Source: Alphaproteobacteria bacterium
GTDB taxonomy: Bacteria > Pseudomonadota > Alphaproteobacteria > Reyranellales > Reyranellaceae
NCBI GenBank assembly: GCA_016869975.1
Contig: VGCZ01000017.1
Coordinates: 1-64,000 of the forward strand
Direction: 5' to 3'
DNA: 64,000 bases
The notes beneath the pieces are model-generated. The model was not told the origin of the DNA. It was given only the letters and a program-made list of their open reading frames with translations, and searched no databases. Below are positions 15,857 through 24,653 of this stretch, piece after piece. The position numbers were made by a program, and so were the translations under genes. Numbering within the stretch: position 1 is the first letter of the stretch; the number at the start of each line of letters is the position of its first letter.

Positions 15857-17470
15857 TCAGCCGCTCACCTTGCCCAGGATGCCGCCGCCGAAATCGATCG
15901 CCATGCCGGGCACCAGGCGCACGTTCTTGTTGGGCTCGATCGGTTGCACCGAGTTGTCGCGCATGCGCGCGTACCAAGTGCCGGCGCCGAGATTCTTCAG
16001 GCCGATCACGCCGGGATTGCGCGGATGCACCGCGACCTCGCCGACCACGCCGTTGCCGCGCCCAGCCAGCGAGGGGACCATCGCCAGATCGAGCCGCGCG
16101 CCCGGCGTCAGCGGCATGTTCATGCCGGCGACGGTGAGCGCCATCGGCACGCTTGCGGCCGGTTGCGCCACAGGCGCCGTCGCGGCGATCGGTGCCGGCG
16201 GTGGCGAAGTAGGCGGCGGCGGCGGTGTGACCGCGCCAAGCGGGCCGGCCGGCGCCCAGCCGCCTGGCGCCGCGGCTTGTGGCGGTGGCGGTGGTGGCGC
16301 GGCCGGATGTGGTGCGATGGGTGCGAGCGGGCCGGCGGGCGCCCAGGCGGGCGTCGGCGCCGCGGCCATCGGCGGCGGCACAGGGGACGGACGTGAAGGA
16401 ATCGGGCCGGCCCCCGGCGCGCCGACAACGATCGAGCCGCCGCCATCGGTGCCACCGCGGCCGAAGATGCTGGCCTCGATCTCGCGCGCCTTCAGCACGC
16501 AGGCGATCATGGCGACCACGGTGAGAATCGCGATCACGTACTGCAGTATGTTGCCGATACCGGGAATGTGGGCGACCGAGTTCCACAGGCCATGCAACAC
16601 CGAGGCGACCACCCAGCCGATGGCCAGCAGCTTGATCGCGCCCTTGGGCCGGATGACCGCCAGGCCGATGAAATAGGCGAAGACGATGGCGTAGCCGATA
16701 TGGCCGGCCAGCGCGTTGAAGACGCGTGGCAGCAGCAGCATCAGGCCGACGCCGAAGGCGCCTAACACTTCCTTGCCGCCACTGCCCTTGAGCACCTGGC
16801 CGACGATGTTGGGCACGTACTGGCCCCAGGTCTCGATGAAGACGAAGGCGGCGCCAGAGCCCAGCGCCATCGAGACGGCGTCGAGCGGCCCGCGCACACG
16901 GATGAGGTCGTAGAGCGTGGGCGACAGCGTCTGGCGCATCTTGGCGCCCCAGATCGTCAGCGCCGCGCCGATCAGGATCGGCACGGCCTTCATCAGCTCT
17001 TCCATCAGGCCGGCGCCGAAGAACATGCCGATGAAGACGGTGATGAAATCCTTGGCGCCGGTCATGCCCGATCCGCCGGGCAAGATGGTGCGGAAGAAGA
17101 AGAAGAACGGCGCACCGAGCGGCGTCATCAGGATGGCCGCGAGCACGAGGGCCGGGAAGACGAGGTACCAGACGCGCCGGTCGCTGCGCGAGTAGATCAG
17201 GATCGCGACCACGGTCAGCAGCAGGATGTAGAACGTCACCACCATGCTGAGCTGATTGAAGACCGGCAGTGCCTCCCGTAGCGTCTGGGAATTGAGCAGC
17301 TCGCGCATCAGGCCGAACAGGGCGACCGTGACCACGGCCGTCACCAGGCCGAAGATGAAGAGCGGGCTCTTCCACAGCTTGATCTTGCCTGACCGGATCG
17401 GGACGATTTCCGAGAACGAGGCCTCGTCGTGGTCCCGTGGCACCGGCGGCATCATGTTGTTGCCGGTCAT
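15857..17470 (-). CDS. PrsW-like intramembrane protease with FHA-like tail
   Basis: This 537-residue protein has a polytopic membrane half (about 35-350) with PrsW hallmarks: EELMK (157-161), FVFIE (about 209-213) and conserved-looking His at 257 and 293 (HGLWNS). PrsW proteases cut membrane-bound regulators such as anti-sigma factors. A Pro/Ala-rich linker (about 360-455) leads to a C-terminal module (about 460-537) with HPRNPGVIGLKN and AIDFGGGILG, nearly the same pattern as the kinase C-terminus in this operon. The fusion ties a possible regulated protease to the phospho-signalling genes. The start overlaps nothing; an 82-base gap precedes it. Confidence 0.82.
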   Translation of the reverse strand: MTGNNMMPPVPRDHDEASFSEIVPIRSGKIKLWKSPLFIFGLVTAVVTVALFGLMRELLNSQTLREALPVFNQLSMVVTFYILLLTVVAILIYSRSDRRVWYLVFPALVLAAILMTPLGAPFFFFFRTILPGGSGMTGAKDFITVFIGMFFGAGLMEELMKAVPILIGAALTIWGAKMRQTLSPTLYDLIRVRGPLDAVSMALGSGAAFVFIETWGQYVPNIVGQVLKGSGGKEVLGAFGVGLMLLLPRVFNALAGHIGYAIVFAYFIGLAVIRPKGAIKLLAIGWVVASVLHGLWNSVAHIPGIGNILQYVIAILTVVAMIACVLKAREIEASIFGRGGTDGGGSIVVGAPGAGPIPSRPSPVPPPMAAAPTPAWAPAGPLAPIAPHPAAPPPPPPQAAAPGGWAPAGPLGAVTPPPPPTSPPPAPIAATAPVAQPAASVPMALTVAGMNMPLTPGARLDLAMVPSLAGRGNGVVGEVAVHPRNPGVIGLKNLGAGTWYARMRDNSVQPIEPNKNVRLVPGMAIDFGGGILGKVSG

Positions 17471-17552
17471 CGGCTACTCCCGTGTTCGTCCCGGCCTTCT
17501 GCCGGCCTCGTCCACTCGATCCCGCGATGATGGCCGATCATCGCCATCATGG

Positions 17553-18404
17553 CTACCAGTCGCTGTCGTCGCCCGCCGCCGGGGCGCCGGCCGTCCGGTT
17601 GGCGAGGCACATGGTGACGTCGTCGCCGCTGCCGCGCCGCGACACTTCGGCGAGCCAGTCGTCGAGCCGCCCGAGAACCTCGGACAGGCCGACCTTGAGC
17701 ACCGTGTCGCGATACTGCCTGGCGATGGCCAGGAAGGCCGCCTCGTCGGCGAAGGACTTGGCGATGCCGTCGGTCGCCAGCATGACGAAGTCCGGCCAGT
17801 TCGCGCCGCCGTCGGCGGTCATGGTCGTGACACGAAAGCGCTCGGCGGCATCGATCGCGCAGAGCGAATAGGTCTGCTCACCGACCAGCCCGTGGTCGAC
17901 CGGCAGCGGCCTCTCGATGCGGCCGTCGGGATAGCCGAACAGCACGTCGCTGTCGCCGATCTGCAGCACCAGCAACTGGCCGGGCGCCATGGCGACCGCC
18001 GCCAGCGTGCAGCCGTAGGGGACCAGCACGTCGCTGGTCGCCTCGACCCAGTCGGCACCGGCCCCGGCGCGGGTCTGGTGGTCCGCCATCACTCCTTCGC
18101 GCCAGCGGGCGAGAATCTCCTCGACGACGCCCTCCCCGCCACCGTTACCCCCGACAAAGCGGCGCAAGGCCTCGATGGCGCAGCTCACCGCGATGCGCGA
18201 GCCGGTGTCCGAGCGGTCATAGGCCGGCGCGCCGTGTCCGTCGGCGACGGCGGCGATGAAGGCCTCGGCGTCCAGCGTAGCCTTGCCGCCGGCTCCGGTC
18301 GGCGCCCAGGCGATCGCGTCCTGGTTGGGCTTGTTGCGACGCACATGCGAGGCGCCGCGCACCGACGAGCCGCCGGCCGCCCATACCCCGTTGGCCAGGC
18401 TCAT
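17553..18404 (-). CDS. PP2C-type Ser/Thr protein phosphatase
   Basis: The 283-residue protein carries PP2C metal-binding motifs: NQDA (about 27-30), AVADGHG (52-58), a GDSD (about 149), an Asp in LATDGIA, and GDDVTM near 260. These residues bind the two catalytic metal ions that dephosphorylate Ser/Thr. It is the phosphatase partner of the kinase just upstream; their frames overlap by ATGA, so their amounts are linked. Together with the VWA gene they match the TerY-P triad. There is no membrane segment. Confidence 0.88.
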   Translation of the reverse strand: MSLANGVWAAGGSSVRGASHVRRNKPNQDAIAWAPTGAGGKATLDAEAFIAAVADGHGAPAYDRSDTGSRIAVSCAIEALRRFVGGNGGGEGVVEEILARWREGVMADHQTRAGAGADWVEATSDVLVPYGCTLAAVAMAPGQLLVLQIGDSDVLFGYPDGRIERPLPVDHGLVGEQTYSLCAIDAAERFRVTTMTADGGANWPDFVMLATDGIAKSFADEAAFLAIARQYRDTVLKVGLSEVLGRLDDWLAEVSRRGSGDDVTMCLANRTAGAPAAGDDSDW

Positions 18405-19777
18405 CGCGGGCGCTCCCGCGGCACCGAGGCGGTATCGCCGGTGACGAAGCGGCCGACACGGCGGCCGAAGTCGACCGTCGTCTCGTCCATGATTCGCACG
18501 GCGCGGCCTGGATCGACCGTCACCGCGCTACCATCGGACAGGGTGACCTTCCAGGCGTTGCGCGTCATGTTGCGCAGGCCCCACACGCCCTTGTTGGTGG
18601 GGTGCTCCTCGACGATGCCGGCCATGGTCGTGAAGTCGACCGGCCGGTCCGGGTCGATGTGGTGGATGGCGATGCCGATACCGGGTCCGAGCGTGATGGT
18701 GTCGCGGCCGATCAGCAGCACCGGCGGCAAGGCCATCGGCCGGCCGCAGGCGACGCAGACGGTGGGCATCAGGGTCTGGCCCTTCACGCCCTGGCGCGGC
18801 GCCTGGTCGTAGCCGCAATGCTGGCAGCTGACGCAGCCATCGACCATGCGCGCGAAATTGGTGCGCCACTCCGGCTCCAGCACGCGCTCGCCGGGCTGGC
18901 GCAGGCCGACGGTGAAGGAGCGCGTGAACAGCGAACGGATCGCCGGGGTGAGCGAGTTCCAGCGCGCGACAATCGCGTCGTGCACACCCGGCACCGGCCC
19001 GTTCGACTGGTCCTGCGGGTCGAAGATGAACACCGGGTTGCGGCCGTAGAGGCTCGTTTCGGCGCTGGAGTCCATGATCTGGACCTCGTTCTCGCGCCGT
19101 CCGTCGAGCGGGTGCCAGCTATGGATGATGTAGAAGAACAGCACCGCCATGGAAAACAGGTCGGTCTTGGTGCTGGGCAGGGTTTCGCGCCGCACCACCT
19201 CGGGCGCCATGAACTTGCGCGTGCCGAAGACGGCGGCGTCCATGCCGTCGATATCGACGTTGTCGTTGTCGCAGATCAGGATGTCGCCGCTCTGCGTGTG
19301 GAAGAAGATGTTGCCGAAATTGATGTCCTGGTAGCAGAAGCCACGGGCATGCAGCTCGAGGAAGTTCTGGGCGATGCGCAGGCAGACCATCACCCGTTTC
19401 GACAGCGGCAGGTCGATGCGCTTGGGCGGCCGCGCGATAAGGTCGCGCATGCCGTTGTAGTCGCCGTCGCGCAACGGCATGACGTAGCCGAAGCTCTTCG
19501 AACCGGCGATCTCGACCAGGTCGATCGGCCACAGGAAGCGGTCGGTCGGCGGGCCGATGCCGATGGCGCGCGACAGTCGCGCCCGCAAGGTGCGGTCGAT
19601 CGAGGCGATGTCGTCGTGATACCACTTCAGCGCGAAGCGCGTGCCTTCGATGGCGACGGCATAGACGGCGCCCTGGCCCCCGGCCCCCAGGAGGTTCTCG
19701 ACATGCCCCCGACGCCGTCCGTGAACGGTCATCAGCGGCGTACCGCGTGGCAGTTCGTCGTTTGTTGTCCCGCTCAT
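18401..19777 (-). CDS. Atypical Ser/Thr kinase with zinc ribbon, TerY-P type
   Basis: This 458-residue protein kinase has a glycine loop LGAGGQGAVYAV (30-41), the ATP-anchoring Lys at 51 (FALKWY) and a catalytic loop YQDINFGN, with Asp 151 and Asn 156. The usual HRD is replaced by YQD and the DFG by DND (170-172). After the kinase fold come four Cys as CxxC pairs (318/321 and 341/344), a probable zinc ribbon. A C-terminal FHA-like module follows (about 350-445, with HPTNKGVWGLRN). It is the first gene of a six-gene operon, with an ATGA overlap to the phosphatase. Substrates are presumably the operon's own membrane proteins. Confidence 0.87.
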   Translation of the reverse strand: MSGTTNDELPRGTPLMTVHGRRRGHVENLLGAGGQGAVYAVAIEGTRFALKWYHDDIASIDRTLRARLSRAIGIGPPTDRFLWPIDLVEIAGSKSFGYVMPLRDGDYNGMRDLIARPPKRIDLPLSKRVMVCLRIAQNFLELHARGFCYQDINFGNIFFHTQSGDILICDNDNVDIDGMDAAVFGTRKFMAPEVVRRETLPSTKTDLFSMAVLFFYIIHSWHPLDGRRENEVQIMDSSAETSLYGRNPVFIFDPQDQSNGPVPGVHDAIVARWNSLTPAIRSLFTRSFTVGLRQPGERVLEPEWRTNFARMVDGCVSCQHCGYDQAPRQGVKGQTLMPTVCVACGRPMALPPVLLIGRDTITLGPGIGIAIHHIDPDRPVDFTTMAGIVEEHPTNKGVWGLRNMTRNAWKVTLSDGSAVTVDPGRAVRIMDETTVDFGRRVGRFVTGDTASVPRERPR

Positions 19778-19941
19778 CCGATCGTGTCCCGACCCGCTCT
19801 CTGGCGGAAGCGGCGCATGCCGCCACCCGACCCAAGCCGGGACCTGTTACAGAGTACATGCCGCGCTCGCGGTTTTCTAGCGTCGGGAATCGGCGGATGG
19901 TATGAGAGTAGCCCGTCGCTCCACCATCAGGCGCCACGCCG

Positions 19942-20838
19942 TTGATCCGCCGTCTGTCCACCCTGCTGCACGGCGACCTCGTCGGCTTCAGCCGGATGAT
20001 GGAGGCGGCCGAAACCACGACCGTCGCGGCCGTGAAATGGGCCCAGACCCAGGTCTGGGAGCCGGCGATCCAGCGCGGCGGCGGTCGGCTGATCAACACC
20101 GCCGGCGACGCCTTCCTGGTCGAGTTCGAGTCCACCCGCCGGGCGATCGGCTGCGCCATGGAGATCCAGGCCGATCTCGCCTGGCGCCAGCGCGAGCTGC
20201 CGGCGGAGCGCCGGCTGACTTTCCGCATTGGCATCAACCGCGGCGAGGTGCGCGTCGATGGCAACAATATCTTCGGCACGGCGATCAACATCGCAGCCCG
20301 CCTGCAGTCGCTGGCCTCGCCCGGCACCATCTTCGTCTCGGCCGCGGTCCGCGAGGAGATGGGCGATCCCGAGGGCTACGCCTTCACCGATCGCGGCGAT
20401 CTGTCGCTGAAGAACATCGCCCGGCCTGTGCGCGTCTACGAGATCTCCGTCGACGCCGCCGGTCACGTGCGCACCAACATCGTGCGCGAGCGCTGGCGCG
20501 TCGTGGGCCGCCGGCGCAACGGCGGGCCGATCGACGTCACCCTGGACGCCGCGGCGCTGGCCACGGCCGAGGGCATCATCGTCGGCCGCGTGCCCGATCA
20601 ATGCCATCTGACGATCGACGACATCAGCGTCTCGCGTCGGCATTTCCGACTACGCCAGGTCTCGGGCGAGGCGCTGTCGGTCGAGGATCTCGGTTCCACG
20701 AACGGCACAATCATCGCCGGCCGACGTCTGACGCCGGGCCAGCCGGTCACGATCGCCGCCGGCACCAGCGTGACCTTTGGCGACGTCACGGTGAACATCG
20801 CGCGCGTGCCCGCCGGCGGCGAGTCGACGCAGTGGTAG
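19942..20838 (+). CDS. Class III nucleotide cyclase fused to an FHA domain
   Basis: The 298-residue protein begins with a class III cyclase domain (about 1-175). The first metal Asp is D12 in HGDLVGFSR, the second is D56 in NTAGDAFLVEF, and transition-state Asn 116 and Arg 120 lie in NIAARL. The positions that usually specify adenine differ: Asn 52 where Lys is expected, and Thr 113 where Asp is expected. A C-terminal FHA domain (about 210-290) has the phosphothreonine-binding pattern GR, SRRHF and GSTNGT. The TTG at 19942 is the likely start. It is divergent from the kinase operon, which suggests that kinase-made phosphothreonine could recruit this cyclase. Confidence 0.85.
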   Translation: MIRRLSTLLHGDLVGFSRMMEAAETTTVAAVKWAQTQVWEPAIQRGGGRLINTAGDAFLVEFESTRRAIGCAMEIQADLAWRQRELPAERRLTFRIGINRGEVRVDGNNIFGTAINIAARLQSLASPGTIFVSAAVREEMGDPEGYAFTDRGDLSLKNIARPVRVYEISVDAAGHVRTNIVRERWRVVGRRRNGGPIDVTLDAAALATAEGIIVGRVPDQCHLTIDDISVSRRHFRLRQVSGEALSVEDLGSTNGTIIAGRRLTPGQPVTIAAGTSVTFGDVTVNIARVPAGGESTQW

Positions 20839-20858
20839 GTCGGCTCGACGTTCGGGTG

Positions 20859-21683
20859 ATGTCCGCCATCGACCTGGCGCGCGCGCTCGACTGGGCCGCC
20901 GCCGAGGGCTGGAATCCGGGCCTCGACGACGCGCGCGCCTTCCAGATCGCCGATGCCCGGGGTTTCCTCGTCGGCCTGGACGACGGCGAGCCGGTCGGTT
21001 GCGTGTCGGCCGTACGCTATGGCGACGACTTCGCTTTCCTCGGTTTCTACATCACGACGCCGCAAGCGCGCGGCAAGGGCTACGGCATCCAGCTCTGGAA
21101 CGCCGGCATGGCGCGGCTTCAGGGCCGTAACATCGGCCTCGACGGCGTGCCGGCGCAGCAGGACAACTACCGCAAATCGGGATTCCGGCTCGCCTGGCGC
21201 AACATCCGCTACCAGGGTCCGGCCGCTGCGCGCGGCCTGCCACCGCCGGGCGTCGCGCTCGTCGACGCCAAGACGCTGCCGTTCGACGGTGTCGCCGCAT
21301 ACGACCGCCGCTTCTTCCCGGCGCCGCGCGATGGCTTCCTCGCCAATTGGATCGGCGCGCCGGGTCATGTCGCGCTGGCGGCGATACGCGACGGCGCGCT
21401 CGCCGGCCTCGGTGTCGTCCGCCCATGCCGCGCCGGCTTCAAGATCGGGCCACTCTATGCCGCCGACGCCGCCATCGCCGCCGCTCTGATCAGCGGCCTG
21501 TGCGAGCGAGCCGGGCCGGGCGTCGTGGCGCTCGACGTGCCGGAGAACAACGCGGCGGCGGTGCATCTGGCGGAATCGTTGGGCATGGTGCCGGCCTTCG
21601 AAACCGCGCGCATGTATACCGGCACCGACCCCGAGGTCGATGCCGCGGGCCTGTTCGGCGTCACCACATTCGAGCTCGGCTGA
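20859..21683 (+). CDS. GNAT family N-acetyltransferase, two-domain
   Basis: The 274-residue protein has an N-terminal GNAT fold. VGLDDGEPVGCVSAVRY is followed by the acetyl-CoA loop TTPQARGKGYGIQLWN (about 68-83). A C-terminal half resembles the second domain of YitH/HolE-like acetyltransferases and reads RDGALAGLGVVRPCRAG, then DVPENNAAAVHLAESLGM. It would acetylate a small molecule; the substrate is unknown. Its stop overlaps the ATG of the racemase gene (TGATG), so the two are coupled. Confidence 0.8.
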   Translation: MSAIDLARALDWAAAEGWNPGLDDARAFQIADARGFLVGLDDGEPVGCVSAVRYGDDFAFLGFYITTPQARGKGYGIQLWNAGMARLQGRNIGLDGVPAQQDNYRKSGFRLAWRNIRYQGPAAARGLPPPGVALVDAKTLPFDGVAAYDRRFFPAPRDGFLANWIGAPGHVALAAIRDGALAGLGVVRPCRAGFKIGPLYAADAAIAAALISGLCERAGPGVVALDVPENNAAAVHLAESLGMVPAFETARMYTGTDPEVDAAGLFGVTTFELG

Positions 21684-22423
21684 TGCGTCTGCTGCTGATC
21701 AATCCCAACACGACACAGGCGATGACCGACAAAGTGCTGGCGGTCGCGCGCGCCGGCGTCGGCGAGAAGGTCGAGCTGGTGGGCGCCACCGGTCGTTTCG
21801 GCGCCGCCTATGTCGCCAGCCGCGCCGCCTACGCCATCGCCGGCCACGCCGCGCTCGACGCCTGGGCCAACGCCGAGGGTCACTTCGACGCGGTGGTGCT
21901 GGCCTGCTTCGGCGATCCAGGCCTCGACGCGTTGCGCGAGATCTGCCCGGTGCCGGTGGTCGGCATGGCCGACGCCTCTCTGATGGTCGCGGCGCAGCTC
22001 GGCGCGCGAATCGGCGTCGTCACCGGCGGCGAGCGCTGGGGACCGATGCTGCGCGAGTTCGTCGCCGCGCGTGGTTTCGCCGACCGCGTCGCCTCGATCC
22101 GCACCGTGGCGCCCACGGGTGCGGACATCGCGCGCGATCCCGACGGCTCGCTGGCGCTGCTGGCGCAGTCCTGTACCGCTGCGGTGGAAGAGGGCGCCGA
22201 TGTTGTGATCCTCGGCGGCGCCGGACTGGCGGGCCTGGCCGAGCGGATGCGCGAGCGCGTGCCCGTGCCGCTCGTCGACGGCGTTCTTGCCGCCGTTGGT
22301 CAGGCTGTCGCGCTCGTCGGCCTTGGCGTCGGCAAGGCGACACGCGGCAGCCTCGCGCCAACGCCGGCGGTGGAGAGTACCGGCCTGTCGGCACCGCTGG
22401 CCCGTCGCCTCGGCGGCCACTGA
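21683..22423 (+). CDS. Asp/Glu/hydantoin racemase family protein
   Basis: The 246-residue protein matches the Asp/Glu/hydantoin racemase family. It opens MRLLLINPNTTQAMTDKV, and two Cys-type positions can be sought at VLACFGDPGLDALRE (Cys near 73) and LLAQSCTAAVEEGADV (Cys near 160). The second half has VILGGAGLAGLAERM. Related enzymes racemise hydantoins or allantoin by a two-base mechanism. Overlap with the GNAT gene and closeness to the SDR gene suggest one catabolic operon, perhaps for N-containing ring compounds. Confidence 0.85.
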   Translation: MRLLLINPNTTQAMTDKVLAVARAGVGEKVELVGATGRFGAAYVASRAAYAIAGHAALDAWANAEGHFDAVVLACFGDPGLDALREICPVPVVGMADASLMVAAQLGARIGVVTGGERWGPMLREFVAARGFADRVASIRTVAPTGADIARDPDGSLALLAQSCTAAVEEGADVVILGGAGLAGLAERMRERVPVPLVDGVLAAVGQAVALVGLGVGKATRGSLAPTPAVESTGLSAPLARRLGGH

Positions 22424-22440
22424 TACAAGGGGAGAGCACC

Positions 22441-23193
22441 ATGACGAAGCCGCTGGCCGGCAAGGTCGCGCTGATCACCGGCGCGGGGAAGAACATCGGC
22501 CGCGCCATCGCGCTCAAGCTCGCGGCCGATGGTGCGACGATCGTGGTCAACGGCCGGTCGGACCGGCCCATCGTCGATGCGGTCGTGGGCGAGATCACGG
22601 CCGCCGGCGGCAAGGCGATGGCGGCGATGGGCGACGTGTCCGACGTGCGCGCGGTCGAGCAGATGATGGGGGCCGTGATCGATCGGATGGGCGGCGTCGA
22701 CATCGTGGTCAGCAACGCCGGTTTGCGCCGCCAGACGTCGTTCCTCGACATGCGGCTCGAGGAGTGGCGCGAAATCATCTCGGTGGCGCTCGATGGCGCC
22801 TTCATCCTCGCCAAGGCAACGGTGCCCTCGATGATCAAGCGCGGCGGCGGCGCTTTCGTCGCCATGTCGGGCATCTCGACCCATGTCGGCACGCCCAATC
22901 GCTGCCACGTCTCGGCGTCGAAATCGGGCCTCGAGGGGTTGATGCGCGCGCTGGCGATCGAGCTGGCGTCGCACCGCATCACCTTCAACTGCGTGGCGCC
23001 CGGCGCGGTCGACACGACGCGCGGCGCGACCGCCGGCCCGATGCCGTCCACCCTGGCCGATCGCGGCATTCCGCTTGCGCGCAAGGCCACGGTCGAGGAG
23101 ATCGCCGGCACCGTGCGCTATCTCGTCGGGCCGGAAGGCGCCTACACCACCGGGCAGACCATTCACGTCAACGGCGGCGTGTTCCTGACGTGA
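22441..23193 (+). CDS. SDR family oxidoreductase lacking the catalytic Tyr
   Basis: The 250-residue protein is a classical short-chain dehydrogenase/reductase. It has the cofactor loop TGAGKNIG (13-20), SNAG (91-94), a catalytic Ser at 143 (AMSGIS), a Lys at 161 and PGAVDT. The usual Tyr of YxxxK is Val 157 (CHVSASKSG), so the proton-donating residue is missing. His 156 is next to it. It may have lost normal activity, use another residue, or act as a binding protein. AAGGGGAG precedes the ATG. It follows the racemase by 17 bases in the same operon. Confidence 0.85.
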   Translation: MTKPLAGKVALITGAGKNIGRAIALKLAADGATIVVNGRSDRPIVDAVVGEITAAGGKAMAAMGDVSDVRAVEQMMGAVIDRMGGVDIVVSNAGLRRQTSFLDMRLEEWREIISVALDGAFILAKATVPSMIKRGGGAFVAMSGISTHVGTPNRCHVSASKSGLEGLMRALAIELASHRITFNCVAPGAVDTTRGATAGPMPSTLADRGIPLARKATVEEIAGTVRYLVGPEGAYTTGQTIHVNGGVFLT

Positions 23194-23209
23194 CAGCAGG
23201 GGCGCCGTT

Positions 23210-24649
23210 CTACAGCGGCTCGTTGAGGAACCGGTCGACCAGCCGGTCAGCGCCGGTTCGGTCGGTGAAGACCAGGTGGCGCGCGAGGTTGCGGGCCGAC
23301 GACGCGAGGTAGAAGCGCTCGTACTGTTCGTTGCGGCTGGCCAGAGCGCTGCCGGTGTAGTCCCAGGCGAGACGGAAAATGCGGGCGCGTTGCTCCGCCG
23401 GCATGCCCTTGGCGCCGGGCAGGTAGGTGTCGATCAGCGGACGCAGCGCCTTGTCGGCGAACTGTGACGCCGTCGGTGTGGCGAAGAGATTGTGCGAGCC
23501 GATCAGGCGGATGATCTCGTTCACGCGCGGGAACCACAGCGGCAGGGTGCAGCGCAGGGCGTGCAGCGGTCGCGGGTCGCAGGCGACCATGCCGGCGCCC
23601 CATTCGCGCGCGCCGGTCTCGGCCGCCAGCACGGCGGAGCGCGTGAACTCGGCGTAGGTCCAGATCTCGCCGATCATCTGCATCGTGTTGGGATCGGCGG
23701 CGTTGATCGCCTCGGCCATGCGCATCGCCACGCCCCACGCGAACTCCAGCTTCACCGCGGCGCGGATCATGGTCTGCTGCTGGATATTGGCCGGCCAGCT
23801 CGAACGCATGACCGTGTTGTAGGCTTCCATGTTGCGGTCGATGAACACGCGCTCGCGCGGCACCTCGACATCGTCGAAGATCACGAAGGCGTCCTGCTCG
23901 TCGAAGCGGCTCGACAGCGGATGGTCGAAGCGGCTGGTGCCCGCGCTGACGCTGTCGCGGCAGAGGAACTTCAGCCCCGGCGCCGACATCGGCACGCAGA
24001 AGGAGAGCGCGTAGTCGTTCGCGCCCGGCGGCAGCGGCAGGCCGGGATAGACCGCGATCTCGTCGGCGAAGGGCGCAAGGGTCGCCAGGATGCGCGCGCC
24101 GCGCACGACGATGCCGTGCTCGGTCTCGCCGACGACGCGCAGCGCCTGCTGGTTGCCGGCCTGCGGCGCGTCGCCCAGCGCCTTGTCGACGGTGGGCTGC
24201 ACGATGGTGTGGGTCAGCGAGATGTCGTGGCGGCGCAGGAATTTCTGGTAGGCGACCAGCCGCGCGGCGCCTTCCTCGTTGCCGTGCGCGCCCCATTCGT
24301 CGGGCCTTCCGGCGAATCCCGCGTAGGTGACGTTCATGTAGTCGGGCGTGCGGCCCATCAGGCCGACGGAATACTCCGACACGCGGCGCAGCGCCTTGTG
24401 CCGGCGCTCCAGATCGGCGCGCGAGCGCGGGATTATGTGGCTGACGGCGATCGTCTCGCCGGTCTCCGGATCCGGCATCAGGCACTCGTCGGCGTGGCGA
24501 TACTGCAGGTCGAAGACCTCGGCCAGCGCGTGCGCCGCGCCACTGAGCGCCGGGTGGTCGACGACGTCGGAGACGCGATCGCCGTCGACCCAGACCTGGC
24601 GCGCGCCGCGCAGGCCTTCGAGGAACTGCTTGCCCGTGCGTGCCGGCAT
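23210..24649 (-). CDS. HpaB-type flavin monooxygenase, oxygenase component
   Basis: The 479-residue protein belongs to the 4-hydroxyphenylacetate 3-monooxygenase (HpaB/PvcC) family, two-component FADH2-using aromatic hydroxylases with an acyl-CoA dehydrogenase-like fold. Visible blocks are VSHIIPRSRADLERR, SVGLMGRTPDYMNVTYAGF, DDVEVPRERVF (about 286-296) and FPRVNEIIRLIGSHNLF. Full length. No HpaC-type flavin reductase lies nearby, so reduced flavin must come from elsewhere. It follows the RidA gene by 4 bases and ends convergent with the SDR gene. The ring substrate is unknown. Confidence 0.88.
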   Translation of the reverse strand: MPARTGKQFLEGLRGARQVWVDGDRVSDVVDHPALSGAAHALAEVFDLQYRHADECLMPDPETGETIAVSHIIPRSRADLERRHKALRRVSEYSVGLMGRTPDYMNVTYAGFAGRPDEWGAHGNEEGAARLVAYQKFLRRHDISLTHTIVQPTVDKALGDAPQAGNQQALRVVGETEHGIVVRGARILATLAPFADEIAVYPGLPLPPGANDYALSFCVPMSAPGLKFLCRDSVSAGTSRFDHPLSSRFDEQDAFVIFDDVEVPRERVFIDRNMEAYNTVMRSSWPANIQQQTMIRAAVKLEFAWGVAMRMAEAINAADPNTMQMIGEIWTYAEFTRSAVLAAETGAREWGAGMVACDPRPLHALRCTLPLWFPRVNEIIRLIGSHNLFATPTASQFADKALRPLIDTYLPGAKGMPAEQRARIFRLAWDYTGSALASRNEQYERFYLASSARNLARHLVFTDRTGADRLVDRFLNEPL

Positions 24650-24653
24650 GGCG

